A DNA stretch of 64,000 bases from Acidobacteriota bacterium (GTDB lineage: Bacteria; Acidobacteriota; Terriglobia; Acidiferrales; UBA7541): positions 218,223-282,222 of the forward strand of contig JABCZJ010000004.1 in assembly GCA_013289715.1 (NCBI GenBank). The letters run 5' to 3'. Under the pieces are notes generated by a model, which did not search any database, was not told the origin of the DNA, and saw only the letters and a list, made by a program, of their open reading frames with translations. Positions 50,182 through 59,590 of this stretch are shown piece by piece. Numbering within the stretch: position 1 is the stretch's first letter; the number at the start of each line of letters is the position of its first letter. The translations under genes and the position numbers were made by a program.

Positions 50182-51426
50182 CTACTGCGTCGGCGGCGCC
50201 ATATCCAAAGCGTGCACAATCCACGGCACAATCACTTCCTTGAACATCACCGGATCGGGCCACACGCCTTTCTGCCGGCCCAAGTGCCCGCCATGCGGGT
50301 TGATCCATCCGGTCTTGGGGACGTCGCCGGCGCTTAGCAGGCGATACGTGTCGGAAATCGGAACTTGCGTATCAAGCACGCCGGACATGATCAGCATTGG
50401 CGCGGTGGGTTTGCCGAGCAGCCCCTGAGTAACCAGCGACATCTTCGGAAAAATCTCCAGCAGGTCATCGAGGTTGTTCACGTTATCGAAGATAGACATC
50501 ATCGCCGGCAATTGATCGAACAAATATTCGCGGTTGCCCTGCAAATTGTTTAGTACAAAATCTCGCTGAAACGTGTCGTGAATCGGCGGCGATTGCACGC
50601 TCACGGCTTTCAGGCGGTCTTTTTCGAGGATCGCCATCTTGGTGCCCCAATACGCGCCCCAACTGACGCCGTGGAATTCCACTCTGGATTTGTCGACTTC
50701 CGGGCGGCTGTAAACGTAATCAATCACGCGTGACAACATACGATCCGCAGTGGGGCTGGCCTTGATGGGAGCTTGCCCCGTGCCAGGGCCGTCCACGGCG
50801 ATGTATCCGATGCCGAAAGGCAAAACCGCGGAAAAACTTTCAGACAGATCCTCTTTGCGGCTGTCGAGACCATTAATCGCAATCACCATCGGGACCGGGC
50901 CGGTCGCGTTTTTTGGAAAGCGCAGATAGCCGGTGATTTCCTTGCCTTCAAAGGGGATGTGCACCACTTCCATCGGCGGATCCCAGAATTTCGTGTGCGC
51001 GCGAAACGCTTCCAGTGCTTTCTCGTAAGCGCGTTGCTTGCCGGGAGAAGACGGCACGGGCCAGCGCCCAAACGAGTAAACGCGCCAGGCGCGAATGTAG
51101 TCCGCGTTGGCCTTGACGGGATCGCTTTTCTCGAGCGACTTTGCCTCGGCCATCCACTTATCGCCAACCGCAATGAAAGCAGCGGCCCATTCGTCGCGGT
51201 CCCGCGTCTTAATCGAGGCAAACGCTTCGCGCAAGTCGTCGGGGTTCTGTCCGATGCACGGATACTGCCCGTTTTCGGCGCGCGTGATCGCCTCAGCCTT
51301 GATTTCTTCGATGGTGCGCTCAGGTCGTACCTGTTGAGCGTTTGTTGCGGGTGCCGCAAAGCAAAACGAAAACGCCAAAGCCGCTGCACAAACCATTTCG
51401 TTGAGGAAAGAATTCGTCCTTCGCAT
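50182..51426 (-). CDS. Exported FrsA/DUF1100-like alpha/beta hydrolase
   Basis: A 414-residue protein with a signal peptide (~1-31, ending NAQQ). A helical N-terminal part (~35-150) precedes the alpha/beta-hydrolase core: nucleophile Ser255 in GVSWGAY, the acid in GVLDTQVP and His in NPHGGHLG. VVHIPFEGKEITGYLRFPK is the typical FrsA-like entry strand. It probably hydrolyses an ester or amide in the periplasm. Substrate not predictable. It starts at ATG 51426 and lies 3' to the TonB receptor gene, from which a terminator separates it. Confidence 0.82.
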   Translation of the reverse strand: MRRTNSFLNEMVCAAALAFSFCFAAPATNAQQVRPERTIEEIKAEAITRAENGQYPCIGQNPDDLREAFASIKTRDRDEWAAAFIAVGDKWMAEAKSLEKSDPVKANADYIRAWRVYSFGRWPVPSSPGKQRAYEKALEAFRAHTKFWDPPMEVVHIPFEGKEITGYLRFPKNATGPVPMVIAINGLDSRKEDLSESFSAVLPFGIGYIAVDGPGTGQAPIKASPTADRMLSRVIDYVYSRPEVDKSRVEFHGVSWGAYWGTKMAILEKDRLKAVSVQSPPIHDTFQRDFVLNNLQGNREYLFDQLPAMMSIFDNVNNLDDLLEIFPKMSLVTQGLLGKPTAPMLIMSGVLDTQVPISDTYRLLSAGDVPKTGWINPHGGHLGRQKGVWPDPVMFKEVIVPWIVHALDMAPPTQ

Positions 51427-51542
51427 GAAACAAGGCCCCCTTCCGGATTCACGGCGCGACGTTTCACGATTCGAAACACTCGTGTCGCTCCTACACTTAC
51501 ACTAGCCAGCAGGATTTCACTGCAGTGATCCACAAAGTGACT

Positions 51543-51568
51543 GGGAGCCAGGAACTCCGCTGGCTCCC
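51543..51568. terminator. Terminator hairpin after TonB receptor gene
   Basis: A perfect 9-bp stem, GGGAGCCAG (51543-51551) and CTGGCTCCC (51560-51568), loop of 8, just downstream of the receptor stop at 51590 on the minus strand. A T-rich stretch (GTTTAT) flanks it on the plus strand. Confidence 0.5.
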
Positions 51569-51589
51569 GTTTATCGCCCACCGCGCGAC

Positions 51590-54500
51590 TTAAAAGAGAA
51601 GCTTCAAACCCAACTGGACGGCCCTGCTGCCACCGGAACCAATCACCGGATTGGACGCCGCTACGTCAGGCGTGGCGCATCCGCAGCCGAATATTCCTCC
51701 GGCTCCGGTGGATGGATCGTTGTGGGCCCAACCGTTCTGGCCGCCAAAGGGATTGGCAAAATTGGGATGGTTAAGAATGTTGAAAAATTCCGCACGGAAT
51801 TGCGCGCTGAATCTTTCCGTAAATTTCCAGGTCTTGCCCACCGAGAAGTCCCAGTTGCGAAATCCGGAATCGCGGAATTCGTTGCGTCCCACGGTGCCAA
51901 AAGTCCCTAGCGCCGGTGGCAGCAATATCGAATTGCCCTTGGTGAAGCAGCCGAAAGCACCCAGCGCCGTGCTATTCAAACCCGTGGGATTGCCGCCATC
52001 GAGGGTAAGGGCTTGCGCGGCGCATGCCGGATTCGATTGACCCGGCGAGTACGGGATTGGTCCCGCGCCCGAAGTGAAATTTGAAGGGCTCCCGAAGAAG
52101 TTCCAGCGATCATTGAGTGCGCCGGTGCCGCTGACATCGGTCCCCGCGTCCATCACGCCCCAAGGCTGCGGACTGGAGAGGACTACGATGGAGTTGAGCT
52201 CCCAACCCTTCAACATTTGCGCAAAGCCGTCACGGCCCGGGACGGCATAGGTTATGGTCAGCGTACCGCGATGCCGGATATCAAAATCGCTGCTCGCGTA
52301 CTCGCGTTCCGGGTGCGTGCTGTCAGACGGCAGGCCCAATCCTGCGCCAAAATCCCAGTTCGCGCCAACATCGTCAAGCGAATGCGAGTAGGTGTAGCCG
52401 GCGACAAAAGTAAAGTGGTGATATTCGCGGCCGGTGAGCGTTGCTTGCAGGCCGTTGTAATTCGATTTGTAATTGTTGCTCATCTGATAGATGTTCTGCA
52501 GGAACGGGAATGCGGTGTTGAACGGCCGCGACGCCTGTTCGGCGCCGCCATCGGACGCGCAGCCATTAAATGCGGGAGCGGACGCCTGGCAGGCTGAAAT
52601 TGCCGCAGGTGTCCATCCCGAACCTTCGGCCGCCTGGTTGAGGTCCCGAATACCGACTAAGTTCGAGCCGTGGTTCCCGACGTAGCCCACTTCCAGTGAA
52701 AGATTATTCGTGATCGCATGTTGGACGTTTAGATTCCAGCTGAGGACGTAAGGTGTCGTGAGATTCGGATCAATGCCCAAGATAGAGCAAGGGCTGCCCG
52801 CGTTACAGGTCAACGATGTCGTCGGAAAAACCGTTCCTGGTCCATTCCAGTTCAAACCACCCCCGCCCGGGCTAAGGTTTACGGTACCCACGTCAATCGT
52901 TCCGGTTCCTTGTGTTCCCCCGGGGCCTACTCCCATCGCGCCCGTGGGAATCGTGCTGATACCCAAGGAATTGTTCAGCGCCAGGAAGGATTCCCAATTG
53001 ATCGTCTCGTAGATCATGCCGAAGGCGGAACGGATCACGGTCTTTCCCGTTCCAAACGGATCCCATGCGACCCCCAAACGCGGCGCGAAATTGGTATGGT
53101 CGCCGTGATAGGGTGCGCCAATCTGCTGGCCCACTTGCTCCAGCCCGACCGTTGGACTGAAATTGCCCAGCAAGTTGTGGTCTTCTTTTACGACCGTGTT
53201 GATCTCGTAGCGCAGACCCAAATTGAACGTGAGATTCCTGGTGGCGCGCCAGTCGTCCTGGATGAATCCGGCGTAGCCCCAATTGTGGATGTGTCGAGTG
53301 GGATCGCCTACCAACAAGCTGGCGGAGTCCGGAAAGCCGGCGAAGTACGCTTCAAGCGATGTGGCCGTCGGGAACGGAAAGTCTGCAGAGTTAAATCCGA
53401 ATTTGATTCTGCCGCGCGCGCCGCCGTACGCGCCGCCGCTGAACGCGTCGCGGTGAATTTCCCCTCCGAACTTGATGGCGTGTTTGCCAATTACGCGCGA
53501 GATGTGATCAACGAATTGCACACGCGTATCCGGGCCTTGCACTTTCGGCCAGTTAAATCCCCCCAATTCCTGCGGAAAAATATAGAACGGGGCGATATTA
53601 ATGCGGGGCAATCCGCCGTAGAGCGGATTGGTTACGCCGGTGTCCAGGCCGTAATCGCTGGCGGGAACGTTGTGATCGTTGGTAAAGGTTGGCTGGTAAA
53701 GGCGGTTGTAACCGAAGCGGGCTTCGTTGACCCACTGCGAATTCGGGACGTAAGTCCAGTTCACGCCCGCCACCTGCGCTCTGGTGTGGATTTGCGTCAG
53801 CCATTTGGTCTGGAGCTCGCTCGCATCGCTCACCGTTCCGTTGTTGTCGCCATAGAAATACCGGCCGCTGACGGTGTTCCGGTCGTTGATGTGGTAGTCC
53901 ACTTTGCCGATCGCGTTGTCCGAGCTGACGCTGTTGGGAAGTCCAAAGTTGATCGTAGTGGCGCCGGCCGGATTGGTGCCAGGATTCGTGGGAAATCCGG
54001 TGCCGTTGCAAGTAACCGGAGGTCCCAAAGTGCAGCCTCCGATTTGCAGGCTGGCGGGGCTTACAGTTTTTCCGCCCGCGACCAAGTCTTGAATCGCGTT
54101 GACCAGGCTGTTTGCACAATCCCCGCTGGCCATAAACGTGCAATTGGTGCCCGCTGCGGGCGTTGGCAATCCAACGGTTGCCGGGGTTGATATCGTTCCG
54201 ACGTTCCCGACGACGTAGCGCTGGCCTTCGTACCCGCCGAAGAAAAATAATTTGTCTCTCTTGATGGGGCCGCCGACCGTGCCGCCGAACTGTTCGAGAT
54301 TCCTGGGCTGCTTGATCTGATTATCGGTGTTGAAGTAGTTCCGTGCGTCCAGCGGCGTGTCGCGGCCGAAAGCGTACGCTGTTCCGTGCAGGGTGTTGGT
54401 GCCGGACTTCAGGCCGACGTTCACGATTGCACCGGGTTTCCAGCCATATTCGGCAGGTGGATTTTCGATCAAGTTGAATTCCTGGATTGCGTCAATCGGT

Positions 54501-55192
54501 AAAATCGTTGCGGAATCCCCTGCGATCCCCGCGCCGTTGATGATGCTCTGCCCTGAAAAAGGCTCGCTGTTGAAAAGCCCATCGACAAAATAGCCGTTGT
54601 CTTCCGCACGCAGACCGTCGGTACTCGTCGTGGAAAATCCGCCGCCGGGATAGCGCATTACGCCCGGGCGCAATTGCAGGAGGTTTTCGTAATTGCGCCC
54701 ATTGAGCGGCAGATCGGTAATTTCCTCGTTGCTCAAAGTTCCTCCCAGAGTGGAAGAAGTCGTATTCAGCAGCGGCACTTCCTCGTTAACGATCACCGTC
54801 TGGGTGGCATCGCCGGGCTGCAGGACAACATCAATGCGCGCGTCGCTGGCAACTTCCAATTGAATATTGGTGCGCTCGAAGCGCTTGAAGCCGGCTTTGG
54901 TGACGGCAACCCTATAGATCCCGGGATCCAGGTTGGGTGCCGCGTATTCGCCGGCACTGTCCGTCTGGAGCGTGCGCGTTACCCCGCGCTGCACATCCGT
55001 AATCTCGACGGTTGCGCCCACGATCAGTGCACCGCTCGGGTCGCGGACATCGCCCAGGATTCGACCTGTGGAAGATTGCGAGAGGAGCGGGCTGGACAGT
55101 ACGAGTACTCCCAACCCGATAACCAAAACACGAGCGACTTTCTCCCAAAACGGGCGCACACGCGAACCCCGCCGTAACGTTTGCATTTCCAT
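51590..55192 (-). CDS. Oar-like TonB-dependent receptor
   Basis: A 1200-residue outer-membrane receptor. Signal peptide (~1-40), then an N-terminal carboxypeptidase-regulatory-like domain (~43-125; GRILGDVRDPSGALIVGATVEI), a plug domain (~130-250; LPLNGRNYENLLQLRPGV, VDGLFNSEPF) and a long barrel (to 1200) with the final strand RAVQLGLKLLF. Energised by TonB/ExbBD, it imports large substrates such as glycans or siderophores; the Oar type is frequent in Acidobacteriota. Start ATG 55192 (GGGGGAG upstream) preferred to 55216. It is divergent from the aldehyde dehydrogenase operon, sharing a control region with two identical-pattern operators. Confidence 0.92.
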   Translation of the reverse strand: MEMQTLRRGSRVRPFWEKVARVLVIGLGVLVLSSPLLSQSSTGRILGDVRDPSGALIVGATVEITDVQRGVTRTLQTDSAGEYAAPNLDPGIYRVAVTKAGFKRFERTNIQLEVASDARIDVVLQPGDATQTVIVNEEVPLLNTTSSTLGGTLSNEEITDLPLNGRNYENLLQLRPGVMRYPGGGFSTTSTDGLRAEDNGYFVDGLFNSEPFSGQSIINGAGIAGDSATILPIDAIQEFNLIENPPAEYGWKPGAIVNVGLKSGTNTLHGTAYAFGRDTPLDARNYFNTDNQIKQPRNLEQFGGTVGGPIKRDKLFFFGGYEGQRYVVGNVGTISTPATVGLPTPAAGTNCTFMASGDCANSLVNAIQDLVAGGKTVSPASLQIGGCTLGPPVTCNGTGFPTNPGTNPAGATTINFGLPNSVSSDNAIGKVDYHINDRNTVSGRYFYGDNNGTVSDASELQTKWLTQIHTRAQVAGVNWTYVPNSQWVNEARFGYNRLYQPTFTNDHNVPASDYGLDTGVTNPLYGGLPRINIAPFYIFPQELGGFNWPKVQGPDTRVQFVDHISRVIGKHAIKFGGEIHRDAFSGGAYGGARGRIKFGFNSADFPFPTATSLEAYFAGFPDSASLLVGDPTRHIHNWGYAGFIQDDWRATRNLTFNLGLRYEINTVVKEDHNLLGNFSPTVGLEQVGQQIGAPYHGDHTNFAPRLGVAWDPFGTGKTVIRSAFGMIYETINWESFLALNNSLGISTIPTGAMGVGPGGTQGTGTIDVGTVNLSPGGGGLNWNGPGTVFPTTSLTCNAGSPCSILGIDPNLTTPYVLSWNLNVQHAITNNLSLEVGYVGNHGSNLVGIRDLNQAAEGSGWTPAAISACQASAPAFNGCASDGGAEQASRPFNTAFPFLQNIYQMSNNYKSNYNGLQATLTGREYHHFTFVAGYTYSHSLDDVGANWDFGAGLGLPSDSTHPEREYASSDFDIRHRGTLTITYAVPGRDGFAQMLKGWELNSIVVLSSPQPWGVMDAGTDVSGTGALNDRWNFFGSPSNFTSGAGPIPYSPGQSNPACAAQALTLDGGNPTGLNSTALGAFGCFTKGNSILLPPALGTFGTVGRNEFRDSGFRNWDFSVGKTWKFTERFSAQFRAEFFNILNHPNFANPFGGQNGWAHNDPSTGAGGIFGCGCATPDVAASNPVIGSGGSRAVQLGLKLLF

Positions 55193-55237
55193 GTTTCTCC
55201 CCCACCCCTGTGCCAAAAGGCGCTAAAGCGCCCAATG

Positions 55238-55256
55238 TGGTATGACAGCCCTACCA
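55238..55256. promoter_or_regulatory. Operator 1, 19-bp palindrome
   Basis: TGGTATGACAGCCCTACCA, matching operator 2 in the pattern TGGTATGAYRGCYMTACCA, with TGGTA/TACCA arms. Palindromes of TGGT...ACCA type are the sites of FadR/PdhR/LldR-type GntR regulators. It lies 46 bp upstream of the receptor start, about 16 bp downstream of a minus-strand TTGACA, so a bound repressor would cover the receptor's -10 region. Confidence 0.65.
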
Positions 55257-55271
55257 CTCAATGATTTCGCA

Positions 55272-55277
55272 TGTCAA
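55272..55277 (-). promoter_or_regulatory. Minus-strand -35 (TTGACA) of the TonB receptor
   Basis: A perfect TTGACA read on the minus strand, 80 bp upstream of the receptor's ATG; the corresponding -10 region overlaps operator 1. The -10 itself is poor, so this is a tentative assignment. Confidence 0.35.
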
Positions 55278-55309
55278 GGTAATTTTTATCGAAACAATTT
55301 GCAATTCTG

Positions 55310-55328
55310 TGGTATGATGGCTATACCA
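55310..55328. promoter_or_regulatory. Operator 2, 19-bp palindrome
   Basis: TGGTATGATGGCTATACCA, with perfect TGGTAT/ATACCA arms, 72 bp centre to centre from operator 1 and sharing its pattern. The embedded TATGAT (55313-55318) is a good plus-strand -10 for the aldehyde dehydrogenase operon, so repressor binding here would block that promoter. Likely ligand-controlled by the GntR protein at 56974. Confidence 0.65.
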
Positions 55329-55457
55329 AATGTCGCACGACGCTCAAACCTTGCTTATTTGCCCCTTTCCCACGGCTTTTTTCGCATTTTCGTGCAATTG
55401 TTCTCTTGGCGCTGCAATCTGCGCCTGTGCCCTATCAGTGACTCAGAGGAGCGCGTC

Positions 55458-56828
55458 ATGAGCATCGCAACAACGAATCCGGCAACCGGTGAAGTGCTGA
55501 GAAGCTTCGAGCCAATCACCGACGCGCAGCTCGAGGACAAGCTGCAGCGCGCCGTCGAAGCCTTCGATTCGTTCCGCAAGACATCGTTCGCCGGTCGCGC
55601 AACGCTGATGCTACAAGCCGCGGACATTCTGGAAGCTGACAAAGAAAAATTCGCCCGGATGATGACCACCGAAATGGGCAAGACCTATCGTTCCGCGGTG
55701 GACGAAGCCGTGAAGTGCGCGTGGGTATGCCGCTACTATGCGGAGCGTGCCGAAAAATTCCTGGCGGACGAAGCGGCCGACGTTCCCGGAAGCAAGAGCT
55801 TCGTGCGATACCTGCCGCTGGGCCCGATTCTGGCGGTGATGCCCTGGAATTATCCTTTCTGGCAGGTTTTCCGTTTCATCGCGCCGTCGCTGATGGCCGG
55901 AAACGTCGGATTGTTGAAGCATGCGTCGAATGTGCCGCAATCGGCGCTGATGATTGAAGAAGTGCTCCTGCGGGCAGGATTTCCCGAAGGCGTTTTCCAA
56001 ACGCTGCTCATCGGCTCAAATAAAGTCGCCAAGATCCTCGCCGATCCCCGAATCAAAGCCGCGACCCTCACCGGCAGCGAGGGCGCAGGCGTACAGGTCG
56101 GCATCGCCGCGGCGACGGACATCAAGAAAGTGGTACTCGAGCTTGGCGGCAGCGATCCCTTCATTGTGATGAAAAGCGCCAATCTGGAGCAGGCGGTTGC
56201 CGTGGGCGTAAAGGCGCGGGTGCTCAATAACGGCCAGTCCTGCATCGCGGCCAAGCGATTTATCGTCGCGGAAGAAATCGCGGACGAATTCGAGCGCCTC
56301 TTCGTGAAAAAAATGGAATCGCTGAAGGTCGGCGATCCGTTCGATGAACGTACCGACGTTGGTCCATTGTCCTCTGCAGAAGCGCTGACGGAACTTGACG
56401 CCGACGTGCAAAAAACCATTCGTGCAGGAGCGCGGCTGCTGACCGGCGGGAAACGTCTGAATCAGCCCGGAAACTATTACCTCCCTACAGTGCTCGCCGA
56501 TATTCCCAAGGATTCTCCGGCGGCGTGCGGCGAACTATTCGGACCCGTCGCGTCCCTGTTCCGCGCCAAGAATGCGGAAGACGCCATTCGGATTGCTAAC
56601 AGCAGCCCATTTGGCCTGGGCGCCAGCGCCTGGACCAACGACTCTGCGGAGCGCGAAAAGTTCATCAACGGCCTGGAATCCGGAATGGTGTTCATCAACC
56701 GGATGGTCGCCTCTGATCCTCGCCTCCCTTTCGGCGGAGTCAAACGATCCGGCCACGGTCGAGAGCTCGCAATTTTCGGAATTCGCGAGTTCATGAACAT
56801 AAAGACAGTTTCGATCGAAGGGGCGTAA
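55458..56828 (+). CDS. Aldehyde dehydrogenase (succinate-semialdehyde type)
   Basis: A 456-residue NAD(P)-dependent aldehyde dehydrogenase. Catalytic Cys262 lies in NNGQSCIAAKRF and Glu228 in VLELGGSDPF; PLGPILAVMPWNYPFWQVFRF and the GSEGAGVQVG nucleotide loop are typical. Closest in pattern to the YneI/Sad-type succinate-semialdehyde dehydrogenases, though substrate is not proven. ATG 55458 follows GAGGAG; the frame is open upstream to 55242 but that part is non-coding and holds operator 2. First gene of the plus-strand operon (ALDH-GntR-hydroxyacid DH-E1a-E1b-M24-E2). Confidence 0.9.
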   Translation: MSIATTNPATGEVLRSFEPITDAQLEDKLQRAVEAFDSFRKTSFAGRATLMLQAADILEADKEKFARMMTTEMGKTYRSAVDEAVKCAWVCRYYAERAEKFLADEAADVPGSKSFVRYLPLGPILAVMPWNYPFWQVFRFIAPSLMAGNVGLLKHASNVPQSALMIEEVLLRAGFPEGVFQTLLIGSNKVAKILADPRIKAATLTGSEGAGVQVGIAAATDIKKVVLELGGSDPFIVMKSANLEQAVAVGVKARVLNNGQSCIAAKRFIVAEEIADEFERLFVKKMESLKVGDPFDERTDVGPLSSAEALTELDADVQKTIRAGARLLTGGKRLNQPGNYYLPTVLADIPKDSPAACGELFGPVASLFRAKNAEDAIRIANSSPFGLGASAWTNDSAEREKFINGLESGMVFINRMVASDPRLPFGGVKRSGHGRELAIFGIREFMNIKTVSIEGA

Positions 56829-56973
56829 GGCTCGGCCGGAGCCAGAATGGCCGCACAGTCGTTGGGGTGCAGGGCTGACAGGATCGATTCGTGACGGCTT
56901 TGATTTGAACGAACCGCGTGTGGCATGCCGGTCTGGCCACTGGACGCCTGGTGGTCATAGGGCAGGAGGTTTT

Positions 56974-57696
56974 ATGTACAAGGTAGTTCGGACGTCGCGT
57001 CTGTACGAACAGATCGTGCAGCAGATCGAGGATTCGATCACCAAAGGCACGCTGAAGGCCGGCGACCAACTTCCCTCCGAACGCGAACTGGCTTTGAAAT
57101 TCGGCGTGAGCCGCACCGCGGTGCGCGAAGCCGTTAAAGCTCTGCATGAGAAGGGCCTGGTGGAAGCGTATTCGGGGCGCGGCACATTCATCACGAACGG
57201 AACTTCGCAGGCAGTGCGGCAATCCATCGATTTGATGATGCGGATCGATCAGGCGGACGGCTCCGTATACCTGGCTGAAGTACGCCAGATTCTGGAGCCC
57301 GAAATTGCCGCGCTCGCCGCGACTCGCATCCAGGAGCCGCAACTCGCGCTGATGCGCGAGGCATTTACGGTGATGAACGACGCGGTGAAGGATCCCGACG
57401 CCTACATCGAAGCGGACCTGGATTTTCATTTGGCGCTCGCCGAGGCCGCGGAGAATCCCCTGATTCTGTCGCTGCTCGATTCGATCGTGGGATTGCTGCG
57501 CGAACAGCGCATGCGGATATTTTTTGAAGATGGCGGACCGCAGCGCGGCCAGTACCATCACGCGCGGATCCTCGCGGCCATCGAACGGCGCGACGCGGAA
57601 GCCTCGCGCGCGGCGATGCGCGATCATCTGCAGCAGGTCCGCGAGGATTCACGCCCGCACGAGCACCGCGGCGCAGTTCCCGATTCCAATATCTGA
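56974..57696 (+). CDS. GntR-family regulator (FadR/FCD type)
   Basis: A 240-residue repressor-type regulator. The GntR winged HTH (~4-72; VVRTSRLYEQIVQQIEDSI, LPSERELALKFGVSRTAVREA) is followed by an all-helical FCD ligand domain (~90-225; LAEVRQILEPEIAALAATRI, DLDFHLALAEAAENPLILSL) with Asp/His residues typical of metal-assisted carboxylate sensing. It likely binds the TGGTATGAYRGCYMTACCA operators upstream and responds to an acid intermediate of the pathway. ATG 56974 follows CAGGAGG. It lies 145 bp after the aldehyde dehydrogenase. Confidence 0.9.
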   Translation: MYKVVRTSRLYEQIVQQIEDSITKGTLKAGDQLPSERELALKFGVSRTAVREAVKALHEKGLVEAYSGRGTFITNGTSQAVRQSIDLMMRIDQADGSVYLAEVRQILEPEIAALAATRIQEPQLALMREAFTVMNDAVKDPDAYIEADLDFHLALAEAAENPLILSLLDSIVGLLREQRMRIFFEDGGPQRGQYHHARILAAIERRDAEASRAAMRDHLQQVREDSRPHEHRGAVPDSNI

Positions 57697-57713
57697 CCTC
57701 GGCGAGGACGAGA

Positions 57714-58595
57714 ATGGCCAATTTAGGTTTTGTCGGACTGGGCGTGATGGGCAGCGAGATGGTCAGCCGCCTTCTGAGCAAGGGCCACACCGTCACGGGC
57801 TACAACCGCACGCGCGCCAAAGCGCAGCGCTTGATTGATCGCGGAATGAAGTGGGCAGATTCGCCTCGCGCGGTCTGTGCCACGGCAGACGTCACGTTCT
57901 CGATGGTCACCAACGAAAAAGCGCTGGCCGCCATCATGGAGGGGTCCGACGGAATCCTCAGTGTGGTTGCGCCGGGAAAATTTTTGATTGATATGAGTAC
58001 GGTCAGTCCCCACTACAGCCGCAGTGTCGCAGCCAAGGCCCGCGAAAAGGGCGCCGACATGATTGACGCGCCGGTTTCGGGCAGCGTGATTACACTCCAG
58101 GAAGGCAAGCTGTCTGTGATGGTTGGCGGACGCCGCGAGACTTTCGATCGCCTGAAACCGATCCTGGACGACGTTGGACCGAAAGTGACTTACGTCGGAG
58201 ACAACGGCCTGGCGCTTTCCATGAAAATCGCGACGAACCTGAGCCTCGCCGTGCAAATGATGGCGTTTTGCGAAGGTGTCTTGCTCGCGGAAAAAAGCGG
58301 CATCGCGCGCGAAGTCGCCGTCGATGTTCTGACGAACAGCGCCATCGCTTCTCCAATGATTAAATATCGCGGCCCGTTCGTGCTCACCATGCCGGCAGAA
58401 GCATGGTTTGACGTGAACATGATGCAGAAGGACATGATGCTCGCTCTGGACATGGGCCGTGCGCTGGACATTCCTTTGCCGACGACGGCCGTCTGCAACG
58501 AATTTCTGACCGCCGCACGTGGAATGGGGTTCGCCAAGCAGGATTTTGCCGTAGTGTTCGAAGTTCTGGCACGAATGTCCGGAGTAGCGAAATGA
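57714..58595 (+). CDS. Beta-hydroxyacid dehydrogenase (3-hydroxyisobutyrate-DH-like)
   Basis: A 293-residue NAD(P)-dependent enzyme. The N-terminal Rossmann motif GFVGLGVMG (5-13) begins it; DAPVSGS is the substrate loop; the catalytic Lys171 lies in LALSMKIATNL; and the C-terminal all-helical domain ends it. This family includes 3-hydroxyisobutyrate, tartronate semialdehyde and 4-hydroxybutyrate dehydrogenases; paired with the SSADH-type ALDH, a 4-hydroxybutyrate- or semialdehyde-forming step is possible. It ends with an ATGA overlap into the E1-alpha gene. Confidence 0.88.
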   Translation: MANLGFVGLGVMGSEMVSRLLSKGHTVTGYNRTRAKAQRLIDRGMKWADSPRAVCATADVTFSMVTNEKALAAIMEGSDGILSVVAPGKFLIDMSTVSPHYSRSVAAKAREKGADMIDAPVSGSVITLQEGKLSVMVGGRRETFDRLKPILDDVGPKVTYVGDNGLALSMKIATNLSLAVQMMAFCEGVLLAEKSGIAREVAVDVLTNSAIASPMIKYRGPFVLTMPAEAWFDVNMMQKDMMLALDMGRALDIPLPTTAVCNEFLTAARGMGFAKQDFAVVFEVLARMSGVAK

Positions 58596-59590
58596 CAACG
58601 GTTTCTGACCCGACAAGAACAAGCGCTGGCGTTGGCGTGGAAAAGTGGCTACGCATGTACCGCCAGATGATGGCCATCCGCCTGTTTGAAGAAAATGTGA
58701 ATGAATTGTACACGCGCGCGCTGATGCCTGGTTTGGCGCACCTCTACATCGGCGAAGAAGCGATCGCCGTGGGGGTTTGCGAAGCTCTGCGCCATGATGA
58801 CTACGTGACCAGCACTCATCGCGGGCACGGCCACTGCCTCGCCAAAGGCGCGTCTCCGAAATTGATGTTTGCGGAATTGCTTGGAAAAGAAGCCGGATAC
58901 TGCCGTGGAAAGGGCGGTTCGATGCACATCGCCGATCCTGCCACCGGAAATCTGGGAGCGAATGCCATCGTTGCGGGAAGCGTGGGCATCGCTACCGGCG
59001 CCGCGCTCTCCGCCAAGACTTTGAAAACGGGACAAGTCGCGGTTTGCTTTTTTGGCGAAGGCGCGCTCGGTCAAGGCGTGCTGTACGAATGCATGAACCT
59101 CGCGCAACTCTGGAAGTTGCCCGTCATTTACGTCTGCGAAAATAATATGTACACCGAATACACGCACTTTTCGGAGACCACGGCCGGAGATATTCCCTCC
59201 CGTGCCGCGGCTTTCGGCGTGCGCGCGGAAACTGTGGACGGCCAGGACGTTCGCGCAGTGCACGCCGTCGCCACAGACATCGCCGATCGCGCCCGACGCG
59301 GTGAAGGCCCGGCATTTCTGCTCTGCAATACCTACCGCTACCGCGGGCATCACGTCGGCGATATCAATCGGGAATATTACCGCTCGAAAAAAGAAGAGCA
59401 GCAATGGCTGGCTGAGAGCGATCCGATCAAAAATTTCGCCGAGTGGCTGAAATCTCAGAAGCACGCCGACGCCGGCGCTCTTAGCACGATTGACTCCGAA
59501 CTAAGAGCTGAAATGGATAAGGCCGTGAAATTTGCTGTCGCAGCGCCGTATCCCGGCGCGGACGAAGTTGACCAGGACGTCTATGCCTGA
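58592..59590 (+). CDS. 2-oxoacid/acetoin dehydrogenase E1 alpha subunit
   Basis: A 332-residue thiamine-diphosphate-dependent subunit. The TPP-binding block is FFGEGALGQGVLYECMNLAQ with downstream ENNMY, and the phosphorylation-loop-like TYRYRGHHVGD near 245. With the beta subunit it decarboxylates a 2-oxoacid, or cleaves acetoin, passing the acyl group to E2. It starts 4 bp inside the hydroxyacid dehydrogenase stop, and its stop overlaps the E1-beta start by 8 bp, so the genes are tightly coupled. Confidence 0.92.
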   Translation: MTTVSDPTRTSAGVGVEKWLRMYRQMMAIRLFEENVNELYTRALMPGLAHLYIGEEAIAVGVCEALRHDDYVTSTHRGHGHCLAKGASPKLMFAELLGKEAGYCRGKGGSMHIADPATGNLGANAIVAGSVGIATGAALSAKTLKTGQVAVCFFGEGALGQGVLYECMNLAQLWKLPVIYVCENNMYTEYTHFSETTAGDIPSRAAAFGVRAETVDGQDVRAVHAVATDIADRARRGEGPAFLLCNTYRYRGHHVGDINREYYRSKKEEQQWLAESDPIKNFAEWLKSQKHADAGALSTIDSELRAEMDKAVKFAVAAPYPGADEVDQDVYA

